Positions 10,858 to 20,938 are shown, counted from the stretch's first letter. The stretch is DNA of 64,000 bases from Phytohabitans houttuyneae (GCF_011764425.1 NZ_BLPF01000005.1:1-64000), one strand, 5' to 3'. Numbers and translations are program-made. Notes: generated by a model from the letters alone, not told the origin.

Positions 10858-12810
10858 TTGCTGAAGCGGAAGTATGAAGAGCGCTCCGTGGAACGCGACG
10901 ATGACACAGGGACGGTGGAGACGACGAGCAGCACGACCGGCGCAAAGCGGAAGCTTCCTCGGCTCCCGCTGCTCGGTGGTCTCGTCTTCATCGCGGTGGC
11001 CATGTGGGCCGCCAGCAGCACCTTCGGCGGTGCGCTGGCCTCGGTCTACGTCTTCGCGTTCCTCAACTTCTTCGCCGGCGTGGTCTCGCTGGTGGCGCTC
11101 TCCCTGACGGTCATGTGCGGCCTGGTCGCCACGGACCGCTTCTTCTTGAAGATCGGTCATCGGGTCTTCTTCCAGGGCCTGCACCGGGCGACGGCGATCA
11201 TCGCGGTGGTCTTCCTCGGGCTGCACATCTCGATGAAGGTGCTGGCCGGGTCGGCCACGGTGCTCGACCCGATCGTGCCGTTCGCCAACCCGCTCGACCC
11301 GATCTACATCGGGCTCGGCACGGTGGCCAGCTACCTGATGATCACGACGTTCTGGACCGGGCTGATCCGGGCGCGCTTCGCCGGCAGCGGCAAGCCGTGG
11401 ATGTGGCGCACGCTGCACGCCACGTCCTACGTGGCCTGGCCGGCGGCCCTCGGCCACGGGCTCAACGCCGGCCGGCCGGCCGCGACCTGGGTGTGGCTGA
11501 GCTACGGCGCCTGCCTGATCGGCGTGCTGATCGCGCTGCTGGTCCGGGTGTACGTGAGCCTCGGCCGCCGCACCACCGGCAAGACCGGGCCGTCCGCGGT
11601 GGGTGTCAACGTCGAGACCGCGATCATCCCGCGGATCAGCGAGAGCGGGCTCCGCGAGGGCCTGATGACCTCGACCCGCGAGCAGCGCGCGATCCGCGAC
11701 GACGACATGGAAAACACCGCCACCCGGATGATGACCACCGCCCGGCCGCCGCGCGAGCGGGAGGCCGCGGGGCAGGACACCCGCGTCGGGTACGCGATGC
11801 CCGTGGCGCCGCCCGAGCCCCGCCGCCCGCGCGAGGAGGAGCGGGTGCCGGACGAGCTCGTGTCGCCGGGGGAGCGGCGGGCCGCCCGGTCCGACCGCTC
11901 GGGCGCCCGGCGCTCGCGGCTGGAGCAGATGGACGAGCGGGCCGAGGAGCGGCGCGTCCTGGAGCGGCCTCCGGCCCGCCGGGAGCCGCGGGCCGACGTC
12001 GGCGATCGCATCGACGACCTGCGGCAGCAGGAGCGGCGCGCGTCGCGGTCGGGTTCGCGCGCCGAGGACAAGCGCAGCGCCACCCAGTGGCGCCGCAAGT
12101 CGAAGGGCGGCAAGAAGGAGGAGGTGGAGGCGACCGACCGCGAGTGGTACGAGAGCCTCCGCGGCGACGAGCCGGTCTCCGGGTACGGGCCGGTGTCTGG
12201 CGGCTACGCGCCGACGTCCCCGGCGCCCGCGCCGCAGCCCCAGCGCGAGCGGTACGGCCGGGGCGAGCAGGGCGGCGGCCGACGCCGGGAGGAGAGCCGC
12301 GGTGAGCGGTGGACCTCGCCGGCCGACGAGCGGTACGCGGACATCGACCCGGTGTCGGCGCCGGTCGGGCGGTACGAGCAGAGCCGCGAGCCGGTCTCCG
12401 CACCGGCACCGCGCTACGACCAGAGCCGCGAGCCGGTCTCCGGTCCCGCGCCGCGCTACGACCAGAGCCGCTACGACGAGCCGCGGTACGAGGACGACCG
12501 TCCTCGCCGGGCCGCCCTCCGGCTGGTCACCGACGACGACGCGCCCCGCGCGTCGCGGCGTTCCCGCTCGTCGCGCGGGCAGGAGGAGCCCCGGCAGAGC
12601 CGCCGCGGCGACGGCCGGCACAGCCTCGGTGAAGAGGACGGCCCGATCCAGTACGCGTCGGAGGCCGACTACGACCGGCCCGGCCCGTACCCGCCGGCGG
12701 TGGACCCGGTGCCCTCCGGCCGGTCGCGGCGTGGCCGCCGTGCCGCGGGCGGTGAGGACATGGACAACGGTGCCTACTGGACTCGGCCCCGAGATGGGTA
12801 TGGGAGGTGA
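10858..12810 (+). CDS. Ferric-reductase-like cytochrome b membrane protein with long disordered C-terminal tail
   Basis: Predicted haem-binding integral membrane protein. Residues about 35-230 hold six hydrophobic spans. The candidate haem ligands are histidines in GLHRATAIIAVVFLGLHI and WRTLHATSYVAWPAALGHG, the ferric-reductase-like transmembrane pattern. Residues 230-650 are highly charged and low-complexity, with tandem units of the form RYDQSREPVSxPAP at bases about 12370-12475. The TTG start at 10858 has GGAAGG about ten bases upstream; GTG 10888 is the alternative. The stop overlaps the GTG of the NuoF-like gene by four bases, so the two are probably translated together as an electron-transfer pair. 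Physiological donor and acceptor are unknown. Confidence 0.75.
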   Translation: MLKRKYEERSVERDDDTGTVETTSSTTGAKRKLPRLPLLGGLVFIAVAMWAASSTFGGALASVYVFAFLNFFAGVVSLVALSLTVMCGLVATDRFFLKIGHRVFFQGLHRATAIIAVVFLGLHISMKVLAGSATVLDPIVPFANPLDPIYIGLGTVASYLMITTFWTGLIRARFAGSGKPWMWRTLHATSYVAWPAALGHGLNAGRPAATWVWLSYGACLIGVLIALLVRVYVSLGRRTTGKTGPSAVGVNVETAIIPRISESGLREGLMTSTREQRAIRDDDMENTATRMMTTARPPREREAAGQDTRVGYAMPVAPPEPRRPREEERVPDELVSPGERRAARSDRSGARRSRLEQMDERAEERRVLERPPARREPRADVGDRIDDLRQQERRASRSGSRAEDKRSATQWRRKSKGGKKEEVEATDREWYESLRGDEPVSGYGPVSGGYAPTSPAPAPQPQRERYGRGEQGGGRRREESRGERWTSPADERYADIDPVSAPVGRYEQSREPVSAPAPRYDQSREPVSGPAPRYDQSRYDEPRYEDDRPRRAALRLVTDDDAPRASRRSRSSRGQEEPRQSRRGDGRHSLGEEDGPIQYASEADYDRPGPYPPAVDPVPSGRSRRGRRAAGGEDMDNGAYWTRPRDGYGR

Positions 12811-14345
12811 GCGGCGGGATGGTTCCGGCCGTCGGTCGCGCCGGCCCGGCCCGGTTGACCGCGGGCTTTGAGCAGTTCGGCCGCCTGGATCTCTGGGATC
12901 ACCAGCAGGTCCACGGCGACCTGCGCCCGATGTCGAGCGCGGAGCTCATCTCCCTCGCCGAACAGATCAAGCTCACCGGGCGCGGCGGTGCGGCGTTCCC
13001 GTTCGCCCGCAAGGTCCGCGCGGTCATCGACTCGGCGATGCGGCAGGAGAAGCCGATCGTCGTGGTGGTCAACGCCACCGAGGGCGAGCCGGCCGCGTGG
13101 AAGGACAAGGTGCTGCTCGCCCGCGCGCCGCACCTGATCCTCGACGGCGCCTCGCTCGCCGCGTGGGCGCTGGAGGCCGAGGAGATCGTGATCGGCGTGG
13201 AAAAGGACCACGTCGGCCACGAGTCGCTGCGGCGGGCGCTCGCCGAGCGGCGGATGCCGGCACCGACCCGGATCGTCGGCGTGCCACACCGGTTCATCTC
13301 GGGTGAGGGTGGCGCGCTGGTCCGCGGCATCAACGGCGAGGCGCACATCCCGCCCGGCCGGAAGATCCGATCCAGCGACTCGGGCGTCGACGGGCTGCCC
13401 ACGCTGCTGTCCAACGCCGAGACGTACGCTCAGCTGGCATTCGCGGCGGGCGTCGGGCCGCGGGAGTACGCGGCGGTCGGCACCGGCAAGGAGCCCGGCA
13501 CGGTCCTGCTCACGATCACCGCCAACGGCAAGCCGAGCGTGGTGGAAGCGCCGACCGGCGTGCCGCTGAAGGAGGTCCTGCGCATGTGCGGGACCGGCCC
13601 CGGGCAGGGACTTCTCCTCGGTGGGTACCACGGAAAGTGGATCACCGCGGAGGCCGCCTCTCGGGCGGAGATCTCCCGCGAGAGCCTCACCGAGGTCGGT
13701 GGCACGCTCGGCGCGGGCATCATGGTCCCGCTGCCCGAAGACACCTGCCCGCTCGGCGAGGTGGAGCGGGTCATGCACTACATGGCGGCCGAGTCCGCCG
13801 GCCAGTGCGGCCCGTGCCGGCTGGGCCTGCCGGATCTCGCGCGCACCGTCTCGAAGCTCGTGCAGGGCGGTGGCGGCCAGGCGGCCGTGCGCGCCGCGGC
13901 GGGCGTGGTCAAGGGGCGCGGCGCGTGCAGCCACCCCGACGGCACCACCCGCTTCGCGCTGTCGGCGCTGGAGGTCTTCGCGGAAGACATCGCCATCCAC
14001 GCGTACAGCGAGGGCTGTGGCCGCCCGGTCAAGGGTGTGCTCCCGCTGTCGAGCTCGCCGGAGACGGAGGGTACGACCGGCGGGGTCGGCAAGCTCGTCG
14101 TCGACTGGACCCGGTGCGACGGGCACGGGCTCTGCGCCCATCTGGTGCCCGAGCTGATCCGCCTGGACGGAAACGGGTACCCCGCGATCGCCGACACCCC
14201 GGTGCCGAACTGGCTGGAGGCCGACGCCCGCCGGGCCGTCGACATGTGCCCGGGCCTCGCGCTCCGGCTGACCGGCGTCGCGCAGGGCGGCAAGCGCGGC
14301 AAGACCAAGGAACCCAAGCGCCGCCCGCAGAAGCCCCTGCGTTAG
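12807..14345 (+). CDS. NuoF-like NADH dehydrogenase subunit with SLBB and C-terminal ferredoxin domain
   Basis: Predicted FMN/NAD(H) flavoprotein feeding electrons to the cytochrome b encoded just upstream. The 512-residue protein has the complex-I 51-kDa FMN/NADH core (GRGGAAFPFARK near 58 and NATEGEPAAWKDK near 90), an SLBB segment around 235-290, and the 4Fe-4S region ESAGQCGPCRLGLPDLAR near 331 with GRGACSHPDG. It ends in a single-cluster ferredoxin domain (RCDGHGLCAHLVPELI with a later MCPGLAL). In NuoF the corresponding motif is ESCGxCxPC; here the first cysteine is alanine, leaving three cysteines in that site. It is not part of a nuo operon. The GTG start overlaps the upstream stop. 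Confidence 0.8.
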   Translation: MSGGMVPAVGRAGPARLTAGFEQFGRLDLWDHQQVHGDLRPMSSAELISLAEQIKLTGRGGAAFPFARKVRAVIDSAMRQEKPIVVVVNATEGEPAAWKDKVLLARAPHLILDGASLAAWALEAEEIVIGVEKDHVGHESLRRALAERRMPAPTRIVGVPHRFISGEGGALVRGINGEAHIPPGRKIRSSDSGVDGLPTLLSNAETYAQLAFAAGVGPREYAAVGTGKEPGTVLLTITANGKPSVVEAPTGVPLKEVLRMCGTGPGQGLLLGGYHGKWITAEAASRAEISRESLTEVGGTLGAGIMVPLPEDTCPLGEVERVMHYMAAESAGQCGPCRLGLPDLARTVSKLVQGGGGQAAVRAAAGVVKGRGACSHPDGTTRFALSALEVFAEDIAIHAYSEGCGRPVKGVLPLSSSPETEGTTGGVGKLVVDWTRCDGHGLCAHLVPELIRLDGNGYPAIADTPVPNWLEADARRAVDMCPGLALRLTGVAQGGKRGKTKEPKRRPQKPLR

Positions 14346-14383
14346 CCGGCGCGCGGGGCCGCTGGCTCGGTTACGGTGCTTAA

Positions 14384-15915
14384 GTGACCGAGATTCTCAG
14401 TGACGAGGCCATGCAGTTCGTCACCGACCTGCACCGGCGGTTCGCCCCCCGCCGCGATGAGCTGATCGCCCGCCGCGCGCAGCGGCGTGCCGAGGTCGCC
14501 CGCACCGGCCGGTTCGACTTCCTCCCGGAGACCGCCGAGATCCGCCTCACCGAGTGGCAGGTCCCACCCGCGCCCGCCGACCTGACCGACCGGCGGGTCG
14601 AGATCACCGGACCGACCGAGCGCAAGATGGCCATCAACGCGCTCAACTCCGGAGCCAAGGTGTGGCTGGCCGACCTGGAGGACGCCAACACCCCCACTGG
14701 TCCAACGTGGTCGGTGGGCAGCAAAACCTCTACGACGCCGTGCGCCGGACCATCTCGCTCGACACCGGCGACAAGCACTACGAGCTGGGCGCCGGGCCGT
14801 ACCCGACGATCGTCATGCGCCCGCGCGGCTGGCACCTCGACGAGCGGCACCTCCTGCCGATCGACGGGCGCCCCGCGGTGGGCGCGTTGTTCGACTTCGG
14901 GATGTACTTCTTCCACAACGCGCGCGAGCTGCTGGAGCGAGGCAGCGGGCCGTACCTCTATCTGCCCAAGATGGAGAGTCACCTCGAAGCTCGACTGTGG
15001 AACGACGTCTTCACCCACGCGCAGGAGGCCCTGGGCATCCCGCAGGGCTCGATCCGCGCGACGGTGCTCATCGAGACGATCCCGGCCGCCTTCGAGATGG
15101 ACGAGATCCTGTGGGAGCTGCGCCCGCACGCCGCCGGCCTCAACGCCGGCCGTTGGGACTACCTCTTCAGCATCATCAAGTACTTCCGGGACGCCGGCCC
15201 GTCGTTCGTGCTGCCCGACCGGGCGTCCGTGACGATGACCGCGCCGTTCATGCGGGCGTACACCGAGCTGCTCGTCGCCACCTGCCACCGCCGCGGCGCG
15301 TTCGCGATGGGTGGCATGGCCGCCTTCATTCCCAGCCGGCGCGACCCGGCGGTCAACGAGGTGGCGCTCGCCAAGGTGCGTGAAGACAAGGAGCGCGAGG
15401 CGGGTGACGGTTTCGACGGCTCGTGGGTGGCCCACCCCGACCTTGTGCCGGTGTGCCGCGAGGTCTTCGACGCCGTGCTCGGCGACCGCCCCAACCAGCT
15501 CGACCGGCTGCGGCCCGACGTCGTGGTCACCGCCGACCGGCTGCTCGACATCGCGGCCACGCCCGGCTCGGTGACCGAGGCGGGGCTGCGCAACAACGTG
15601 TCGGTCGCGCTTCAGTACATCGAGGCGTGGTTGCAGGGCAACGGCGCGGTCGCGATCAACAACCTGATGGAGGACGCGGCCACCGCGGAAATCTCCCGGT
15701 CGCAGATCTGGCAGTGGGTACACCAGGGCGTGACGCTTCCGGACGGCACGCCCATCACCGCCGATCTGGTGCGCCGCATCGGTGACGAGGAGCTGGCCCG
15801 GCTCGGCAGCCCGGAGCGGTACAAGACGGCGCGGGAGCTTTTCGAGCGGGTCGCGCTGGCCGACGACTTCGCCGACTTCCTCACCGTGCCGGCCAACGAG
15901 CTGATAGACGACTAG
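14384..15915 (+). pseudogene. aceB: Malate synthase A, apparently frameshifted
   Basis: Condenses glyoxylate, the end product of allantoin breakdown, with acetyl-CoA to malate. The reading begins at GTG 14384 and runs through [20 protein letters not shown]. After the CCCCC run at 14691-14695 the family continues in another frame ([67 protein letters not shown]). One added C restores the canonical DANTPHW motif and a protein of about 510 residues. The DUF6986 gene follows after ten bases, then allB and alc. In Streptomyces coelicolor a malate synthase gene also clusters with allantoin genes (established knowledge). A sequence error is the simplest cause of the break. Confidence 0.88.
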
Positions 15916-15925
15916 CGGGCGGCGG

Positions 15926-17074
15926 ATGCATCCCGACTCGTTCCTCGACTCCGTCTTCGCCGAGCTGGACGGCATGCTCGGCGAGCTCGACGCGGCCCTG
16001 GCCGCCCGCTACCCGGGTGACCAGGGTGGGCGGCAGCCGGTGCACACGGTGTACGTGCCGGCCGACCGCGTGCACGCCGGGCTTGTCGACGAGTGGGGCA
16101 CGGCCGCGCTGGAGGCGCTGAAGGCGCACCCGCCGCTCCCGTTCGGCGAGGAGCTGCGCGAGCGGGTGCTGTCCAAGTTGGAGCGGGAGCCGATCGAAGA
16201 CCTGCGGATCGACTTCGAAGACGGGTACGGGGTCCGTGACGACGCCGCCGAGGACGCCGACGCGGTGGCCGCCGCCGCGGCGCTGCGGGACGGGCCGGCG
16301 CCGCCGTTCGTGGGGCTGCGGGTCAAGAGCCTGGAGGCGGCCACGCGGCGGCGCGCGGTCCGCACGCTGGCCGTGTTCCTTTTCTGGTACGGCGGCCTGC
16401 CGCCCGGCTTCGTCGTGACGCTGCCGAAGGTCAGCGCGCCCGAGCAGGCGCGGGCGATGGCGGTCCTGTGTGGACGGCTGGAGGAGGTGTACGGGCTGCC
16501 GGACGGCGCGCTCCGCTTCGAGGCGCAGGTCGAGACGCCGCCCGCGGTGCTCGGCGCCGACGGGCGGGCAACGGTCGCGCAGCTCGTCGGCGCCGCGGCG
16601 GGGCGGCTGACCGGCCTGCACTACGGCACGTACGACTACAGTGCCGGCCTCGGAATCGCCGCCGCGCAGCAGAGCCTGGAGCACCCGGCGGCCGACCACG
16701 CCAAGGCGGTCATGCAGGTGGCCGCGGCCGGCACCGGCGTACGCCTCTCGGACGGCTCCACCAACGTCCTCCCGGTCGGCGAGACCGAGGCCGTGCAGGA
16801 GGCGTGGGCGCTGCACCACCGGCTCGTGCGCCGCTCGCTGGAGCGCGGCTTCTACCAGGGCTGGGACCTGCACCCGGCCCAGCTTCCCACCCGTTACGCC
16901 GCGACGTACGCGTTCTTCCGCGACGGCGCCCCCGCGGCCCGCGCCCGGCTCGCCGCGTACCGGGAGCGCCGCGCCGGCGGCATCCTCGACGAGCCGGCCA
17001 CGGCCCGGGCGCTGGAGGCGTTTCTGGCCCGCGGTGTCCACTGTGGCGCCCTCGACGCCGAGGAGGCGCTGTGA
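15926..17074 (+). CDS. DUF6986 family protein, HpcH/HpaI aldolase / CitE-like fold
   Basis: Uncharacterised 382-residue protein. Motifs resemble the citrate-lyase-beta / malate-synthase superfamily: [13 protein letters not shown] near residue 94 (compare [10 protein letters not shown] in malate synthase), [16 protein letters not shown] near 160, [13 protein letters not shown] near 195 and [14 protein letters not shown] near 235. These suggest a metal-dependent C-C lyase or synthase acting on an oxo-acid or CoA thioester. It lies between aceB (10-bp gap) and allB (4-bp overlap), so it is almost certainly co-expressed with glyoxylate-producing and glyoxylate-consuming steps. A role with glyoxylate or a ureidoglycolate-related compound is inference only. 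The ATG 15926 start gives the full family length. Confidence 0.82.
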   Translation: MHPDSFLDSVFAELDGMLGELDAALAARYPGDQGGRQPVHTVYVPADRVHAGLVDEWGTAALEALKAHPPLPFGEELRERVLSKLEREPIEDLRIDFEDGYGVRDDAAEDADAVAAAAALRDGPAPPFVGLRVKSLEAATRRRAVRTLAVFLFWYGGLPPGFVVTLPKVSAPEQARAMAVLCGRLEEVYGLPDGALRFEAQVETPPAVLGADGRATVAQLVGAAAGRLTGLHYGTYDYSAGLGIAAAQQSLEHPAADHAKAVMQVAAAGTGVRLSDGSTNVLPVGETEAVQEAWALHHRLVRRSLERGFYQGWDLHPAQLPTRYAATYAFFRDGAPAARARLAAYRERRAGGILDEPATARALEAFLARGVHCGALDAEEAL

Positions 17075-18363
17075 CGTTCGATCTCGTCCTGCGGTCGCGG
17101 CGGACCGTCCTGCCCGAGGGGGAGCGGCCCGCCTCGGTGTGCGTGCGGGACGGGCGGATCGCCGAGATCGCGCCGTACGAGGGGGTGGACGGCGTCGACC
17201 TGGAGGACGTGGCGCTCCTGCCCGGCCTCGTCGACACCCACGTGCACGTCAACGAGCCGGGCCGCACCGAGTGGGAGGGCTTCGCCACCGCCACTCGCGC
17301 CGCCGCGGCCGGTGGCGTGACGACCATCGTGGACATGCCGCTCAACTCGCTGCCACCCACCGTCGACGCCGGCGCGCTCGCCGTCAAGCGGGCCGCGGCC
17401 GAGGGGCAGTGCCATGTGGACACCGGCTTCTGGGGCGGCGCGATCCCCGGCAACGCGGGCGAGCTGGCCGCGCTGTACGACGCCGGGGTCTTCGGCTTCA
17501 AGGCGTTTCTCGTCGACTCCGGCGTGCCCGAGTTTCCGCCGCTCTCATCCGCGCAGCTGCGGGAGGCGCTGTCGGCGGTGGACGCGCTCTTCGTCATCCA
17601 CGCCGAGGATCCGGCCGCCATCGAGCCGGCAGCGGGCTCGCCGCACTACGCCGACTTCGTCGCGTCCCGCCCGCCGAGCGCGGAGACCGGTGCGGTCGGC
17701 ACCGTCGTGGCGGCGGCCCGCGAGACCGGCCGGCGCATGCACGTGCTGCACCTGTCGGCGGCCGCCGCGCTGCGGTCCATCGTGGACGCGCCGAACGTCA
17801 CGGTGGAGACCTGCCCGCACTACCTCACGTTCACGGCCGAGGAGGTGCCGGACGGGGCGACGGAGTACAAATGCTGCCCGCCGATCCGCGACGCGGCCAA
17901 CAGGGACGCGCTGTGGCAAGGGTTGGCCAGCGGCGCCATCGACTGCGTCGTGTCCGACCACTCGCCCTGCACACCGGACCTGAAGCGCGCCGACACCGGT
18001 GACTTCGCCGCCGCGTGGGGCGGTATCGCCTCGCTGCAGCTCGGCCTGCCCGTGGTGTGGACACAGGCGACCGGCCGGGGCTTCGGCCTCGCCGACGTGG
18101 TGCGGTGGATGGCCACCCGCCCGGCCGAGCTCGTCGGCCTGCGCCGCAAGGGGCGCATCGCCGTGGGCTACGACGCCGACCTTGTCGCCTTCGACCCGGA
18201 CGCCGCCTTCGTCGTCGACGCGGGGCGGCTGCGGCACCGGCACCCGGTGACCCCGTACCACGGCCGTGCCCTGCTCGGAAAGGTGCACACGACCTGGCTG
18301 CGCGGCTCCATCGTGGACGGTGTGACCCCGCGCGGCCGGCTGCTGTCCCGAGGTGCGGCATGA
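17071..18363 (+). CDS. allB: Allantoinase
   Basis: Hydrolyses the allantoin ring to allantoate. The 430-residue cyclic amidohydrolase has the metal-binding [14 protein letters not shown] near residue 57, the carboxylated-lysine region [11 protein letters not shown] near 140, [35 protein letters not shown] and the metal-binding VSDHSPC near 296. The EPGRTEWEG wording is the allantoinase version rather than dihydropyrimidinase or dihydroorotase. GTG 17071 overlaps the stop of the DUF6986 gene, and its TGA overlaps the ATG of alc at 18360. It continues the purine pathway from the uraD-uricase block located 7 kb upstream. Confidence 0.93.
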   Translation: MTFDLVLRSRRTVLPEGERPASVCVRDGRIAEIAPYEGVDGVDLEDVALLPGLVDTHVHVNEPGRTEWEGFATATRAAAAGGVTTIVDMPLNSLPPTVDAGALAVKRAAAEGQCHVDTGFWGGAIPGNAGELAALYDAGVFGFKAFLVDSGVPEFPPLSSAQLREALSAVDALFVIHAEDPAAIEPAAGSPHYADFVASRPPSAETGAVGTVVAAARETGRRMHVLHLSAAAALRSIVDAPNVTVETCPHYLTFTAEEVPDGATEYKCCPPIRDAANRDALWQGLASGAIDCVVSDHSPCTPDLKRADTGDFAAAWGGIASLQLGLPVVWTQATGRGFGLADVVRWMATRPAELVGLRRKGRIAVGYDADLVAFDPDAAFVVDAGRLRHRHPVTPYHGRALLGKVHTTWLRGSIVDGVTPRGRLLSRGAA

Positions 18364-19376
18364 GTTGGCGCCTGCTGCCCGACCTCGCGGCCCGGTCGCT
18401 GGGCGGCGGCGTGCCGTACGTCTCCGACGAGCTGTTCGCCGCCGGCGACAACCTCGTGACCGACGCTCCGCCGAGCTTCGCGGCGCAGACGTTCGGCCCC
18501 AAGGGCCAGGTCTACGACGGCTGGGAGACCCGACGGCGCCGCGAGCCCGGGCACGACCACGCGATCGTGCGGCTTGGCGCACCCGGCATCGTGCGGGGTG
18601 TCGTCGTGGACACGGCGTTCTTCACCGGCAACTACCCGCCGTACGCCTCGGTCGAGGGCGCGGCGCTCGACGGCTATCCCGGGCCGGCCGAGCTGGCGTC
18701 CGCGCGCTGGGCCCCGCTGGTGCCGAAGTCGCCGCTCGCCGGTGACGCCCGCAACGAGTTCGAGGTGAGCGACACCCACCGCAGCACCCATGTGCGCCTC
18801 ACCATCCACCCGGACGGCGGCGTGGCCCGGCTGCGCGTACACGGTGAGGTCGTGCCCGACCCCGCCCTGCTCCCCGCGGTGCTCGACCTGGCCGCGATGG
18901 AGCACGGCGGTCAGGCGGTCGGGTGCAGCAACATGTTCTACGGCCCGCCACACCGCCTTATCGCGCCCGGCCTCGCGCGGGTGATGGGTGAGGGGTGGGA
19001 GACCGCCCGCCGCCGCGACGACGGCAACGACTGGGTGCTGGTCAAGCTGGCCGGGCCGGGCGTCGTGCGGATCGCCGAGCTGGACACGAGCCACTTCAAG
19101 GGCAACGCGCCGGGTGCGGCCAGCCTCCGCGGAGTGGACGCCCGGGCCGCGGACATAGACGATCCGGCGGCCTGGTTCGACATCCTGCCGCGCACCCGCC
19201 TGCAGCCCGACACCCGGCACCGCTTTGCGATCCCGCCCGCGCCGCCGGCCGCCACGCACGTGCGCCTGGATGTCTTTCCGGACGGCGGCATGGCCCGCCT
19301 CCGCCTCCACGGCGAGCTGACCGCTGACGCCCGGGCCACCCTGGCCGCCCGCTGGCAGGCGACCAGCCGTCTCTGA
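18360..19376 (+). CDS. alc: Allantoicase
   Basis: Hydrolyses allantoate to ureidoglycolate and urea. The 338-residue protein has two homologous jelly-roll-like repeats, about residues 20-170 and 190-335. Each contains the hallmark GWETRRR/GWETARR segment ([20 protein letters not shown] and [19 protein letters not shown]), followed by [13 protein letters not shown] or [12 protein letters not shown] and an HVRL-hydrophobic-PDGG strand. It is the last gene of the allantoin segment. No ureidoglycolate lyase is recognisable in the window, so the next step is either encoded elsewhere or carried out by an unrecognised protein. Confidence 0.93.
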   Translation: MSWRLLPDLAARSLGGGVPYVSDELFAAGDNLVTDAPPSFAAQTFGPKGQVYDGWETRRRREPGHDHAIVRLGAPGIVRGVVVDTAFFTGNYPPYASVEGAALDGYPGPAELASARWAPLVPKSPLAGDARNEFEVSDTHRSTHVRLTIHPDGGVARLRVHGEVVPDPALLPAVLDLAAMEHGGQAVGCSNMFYGPPHRLIAPGLARVMGEGWETARRRDDGNDWVLVKLAGPGVVRIAELDTSHFKGNAPGAASLRGVDARAADIDDPAAWFDILPRTRLQPDTRHRFAIPPAPPAATHVRLDVFPDGGMARLRLHGELTADARATLAARWQATSRL

Positions 19377-19448
19377 CCCCGCCGGGGCTTGCCACGTTGA
19401 TGTGGCGATCGAACTGCTTGACTACCTGGCTCAGGCTTGGCTACGTTC

Positions 19449-19467
19449 TTCCGGAATAGTTCCGGAA
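19449..19467. promoter_or_regulatory. Candidate operator: doubled TTCCGGAA palindrome upstream of manD
   Basis: TTCCGGAATAGTTCCGGAA consists of two perfect TTCCGGAA palindromes separated by TAG, and the whole block is itself nearly symmetric. The inner GGAA-TAG-TTCC resembles the spaced GGAA/TTCC arms of IclR-type operators. It lies 73 bases after the alc stop and 169 bases before manD. No regulator gene is adjacent. Confidence 0.45.
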
Positions 19468-19635
19468 AGATGTCGGCAGCGGTCGCCCTGGCACTTCGCG
19501 TCGCCGGCGCGGCCGCGGGCATTTCCGGCCCACCACGACCTGCCGCGTGCGGGCGGGACGGGTCGTGGTGTGCGCGGGTCGTCGCGGTGGGCGGCGGCCC
19601 GCGCCACCGTCGCGGCGGTCGAGGGAGGACGTCGA

Positions 19636-20844
19636 GTGAGGATCGTGGACGCCCGGGTGATCGTCAGCAGCCCCGGCCGCAACTTCGTCACGTTGAAGCT
19701 GGTCACCGACGAGGGCGTGACGGGCGTCGGCGACGGCACGCTCAACGGCCGTGAGCTCGCCGTTGCGGGCTACCTCAGCGAGCACGTCGTGCCGCTGCTG
19801 ATCGGGCGGGACCCGGCGCGCATCGAGGACACGTGGCAGTACCTCTACAAGGGCGCGTACTGGCGGCGCGGCCCGGTCACGATGAGCGCGATCGCCGCCG
19901 TCGACACCGCCCTCTGGGACATCAAGGGCAAGGTGGCCGGCCTTCCGGTCTACCAACTGCTGGGTGGGCGGTCACGCGAGGGTGTGACGGTGTACGGGCA
20001 CGCCAGCGCGGACACAGTGGACGGTGTGCTGGAGCGGATCGCCGACTTCGTGAAGCAGGGGTACAAGGCGGTGCGCGTGCAGACCGGGATACCAGGACTG
20101 TCCGATGTGTACGGCGTGCACACCGGCCCGGGCGTCTACGAACCGGCCGACGCGGCCATCCCGACCGAGGCGATCTGGTCCACCGAGCGGTACCTCGACA
20201 GCGTGCCCTCGACGTTCGCGCGGGTGCGGGAGGAGTTCGGGCCGCACCTCAAGCTGCTGCACGACGTGCACCACCGGCTCACGCCGATCGAGGCCGCGCG
20301 GCTGGGCAAGAGCCTGGAGCCGTACGCGCTGACCTGGATGGAGGACCCGGTGCCGGCCGAGCTCCAAGAGGGGTTCCGGCTGATCCGGCGGCACACGACG
20401 ACGCCGATCGCGGTGGGCGAGGTCTTCAACAGCATCTGGGACTGCCATCAGCTGGTGAGCGAACAGTTGGTGGACTACGTGCGGGCGACCGTGGTGCACG
20501 CCGGCGGCATCAGCCACCTGCGGCGGATCTTCGACCTGGCCGCGCTCTACCACGTGCGCAGCGGCTCGCACGGCGCCACCGACCTGTCGCCGGTGTGCCT
20601 CGCGGCCGCGCTGCACCTCGACATCAGCATCCCGAACTTCGGGCTACAGGAGTACATGCCGCACGCCGACCTGACCGACGAGGTCTTCCCACACACGTAC
20701 CGGTTCGAGGACGGCTACCTGCACCCCTCGGAGGAGCCGGGGCTCGGTGTGGACATCGACGAGGACCTGGCCGCGCGCCACCCCTACAAGCCGGCGGCCC
20801 TGCCGGTGAACCGCCTCGAGGACGGCACGCTGCACAGCTGGTGA
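19636..20844 (+). CDS. manD: D-mannonate dehydratase (enolase superfamily)
   Basis: Dehydrates D-mannonate to 2-keto-3-deoxy-D-gluconate in hexuronate breakdown. The 402-residue protein has the ManD branch features of the mandelate-racemase/enolase superfamily: [19 protein letters not shown] near 80, [20 protein letters not shown] near 210 with metal and base residues, [55 protein letters not shown], and the near-terminal [13 protein letters not shown]. The start GTG 19636 follows GAGGGAGG by about eight bases. It is separated from alc by 260 bases and ends at a long hairpin, so it is probably its own transcript. Some ManD-like proteins have weak or different activity; substrate not proven. 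Confidence 0.87.
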   Translation: MRIVDARVIVSSPGRNFVTLKLVTDEGVTGVGDGTLNGRELAVAGYLSEHVVPLLIGRDPARIEDTWQYLYKGAYWRRGPVTMSAIAAVDTALWDIKGKVAGLPVYQLLGGRSREGVTVYGHASADTVDGVLERIADFVKQGYKAVRVQTGIPGLSDVYGVHTGPGVYEPADAAIPTEAIWSTERYLDSVPSTFARVREEFGPHLKLLHDVHHRLTPIEAARLGKSLEPYALTWMEDPVPAELQEGFRLIRRHTTTPIAVGEVFNSIWDCHQLVSEQLVDYVRATVVHAGGISHLRRIFDLAALYHVRSGSHGATDLSPVCLAAALHLDISIPNFGLQEYMPHADLTDEVFPHTYRFEDGYLHPSEEPGLGVDIDEDLAARHPYKPAALPVNRLEDGTLHSW

Positions 20845-20846
20845 CC

Positions 20847-20877
20847 GGCGCGGGCCCACCGGGCGTGGGCCCGCGCC
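20847..20877 (+). terminator. GC-rich hairpin terminator after manD
   Basis: A perfect 13-bp stem (GGCGCGGGCCCAC / GTGGGCCCGCGCC) with a five-base loop begins three bases after the manD stop codon. There is no U-tract, as is common for high-GC actinobacterial terminators. Confidence 0.65.
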
Positions 20878-20903
20878 CCTCGACCCGTCGAAGTCAAAAA
20901 TAC

Positions 20904-20932
20904 TTGACATGATGTCTGGCGCGCTTTACCTT
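20904..20932 (+). promoter_or_regulatory. Sigma-70-type promoter for the membrane protein/XRE pair
   Basis: A perfect -35 TTGACA (20904-20909), a 17-base spacer and TACCTT (20927-20932) as -10. ATG 20939 is six bases after the -10, so the message would be leaderless. GTCAA at 20893-20897 and TTGAC at 20904-20908 form an inverted repeat over the -35, a candidate autoregulatory site for the XRE protein. Confidence 0.6.
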
Positions 20933-20938
20933 CGGAGC

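Noticed and set aside
10684-12621. Long minus-strand open frame opposite the cytochrome b gene
   Set aside because: Its translation is an Arg/Gly/Pro-rich shadow of the real plus-strand gene, which has clear membrane spans; high GC makes long antisense frames common.
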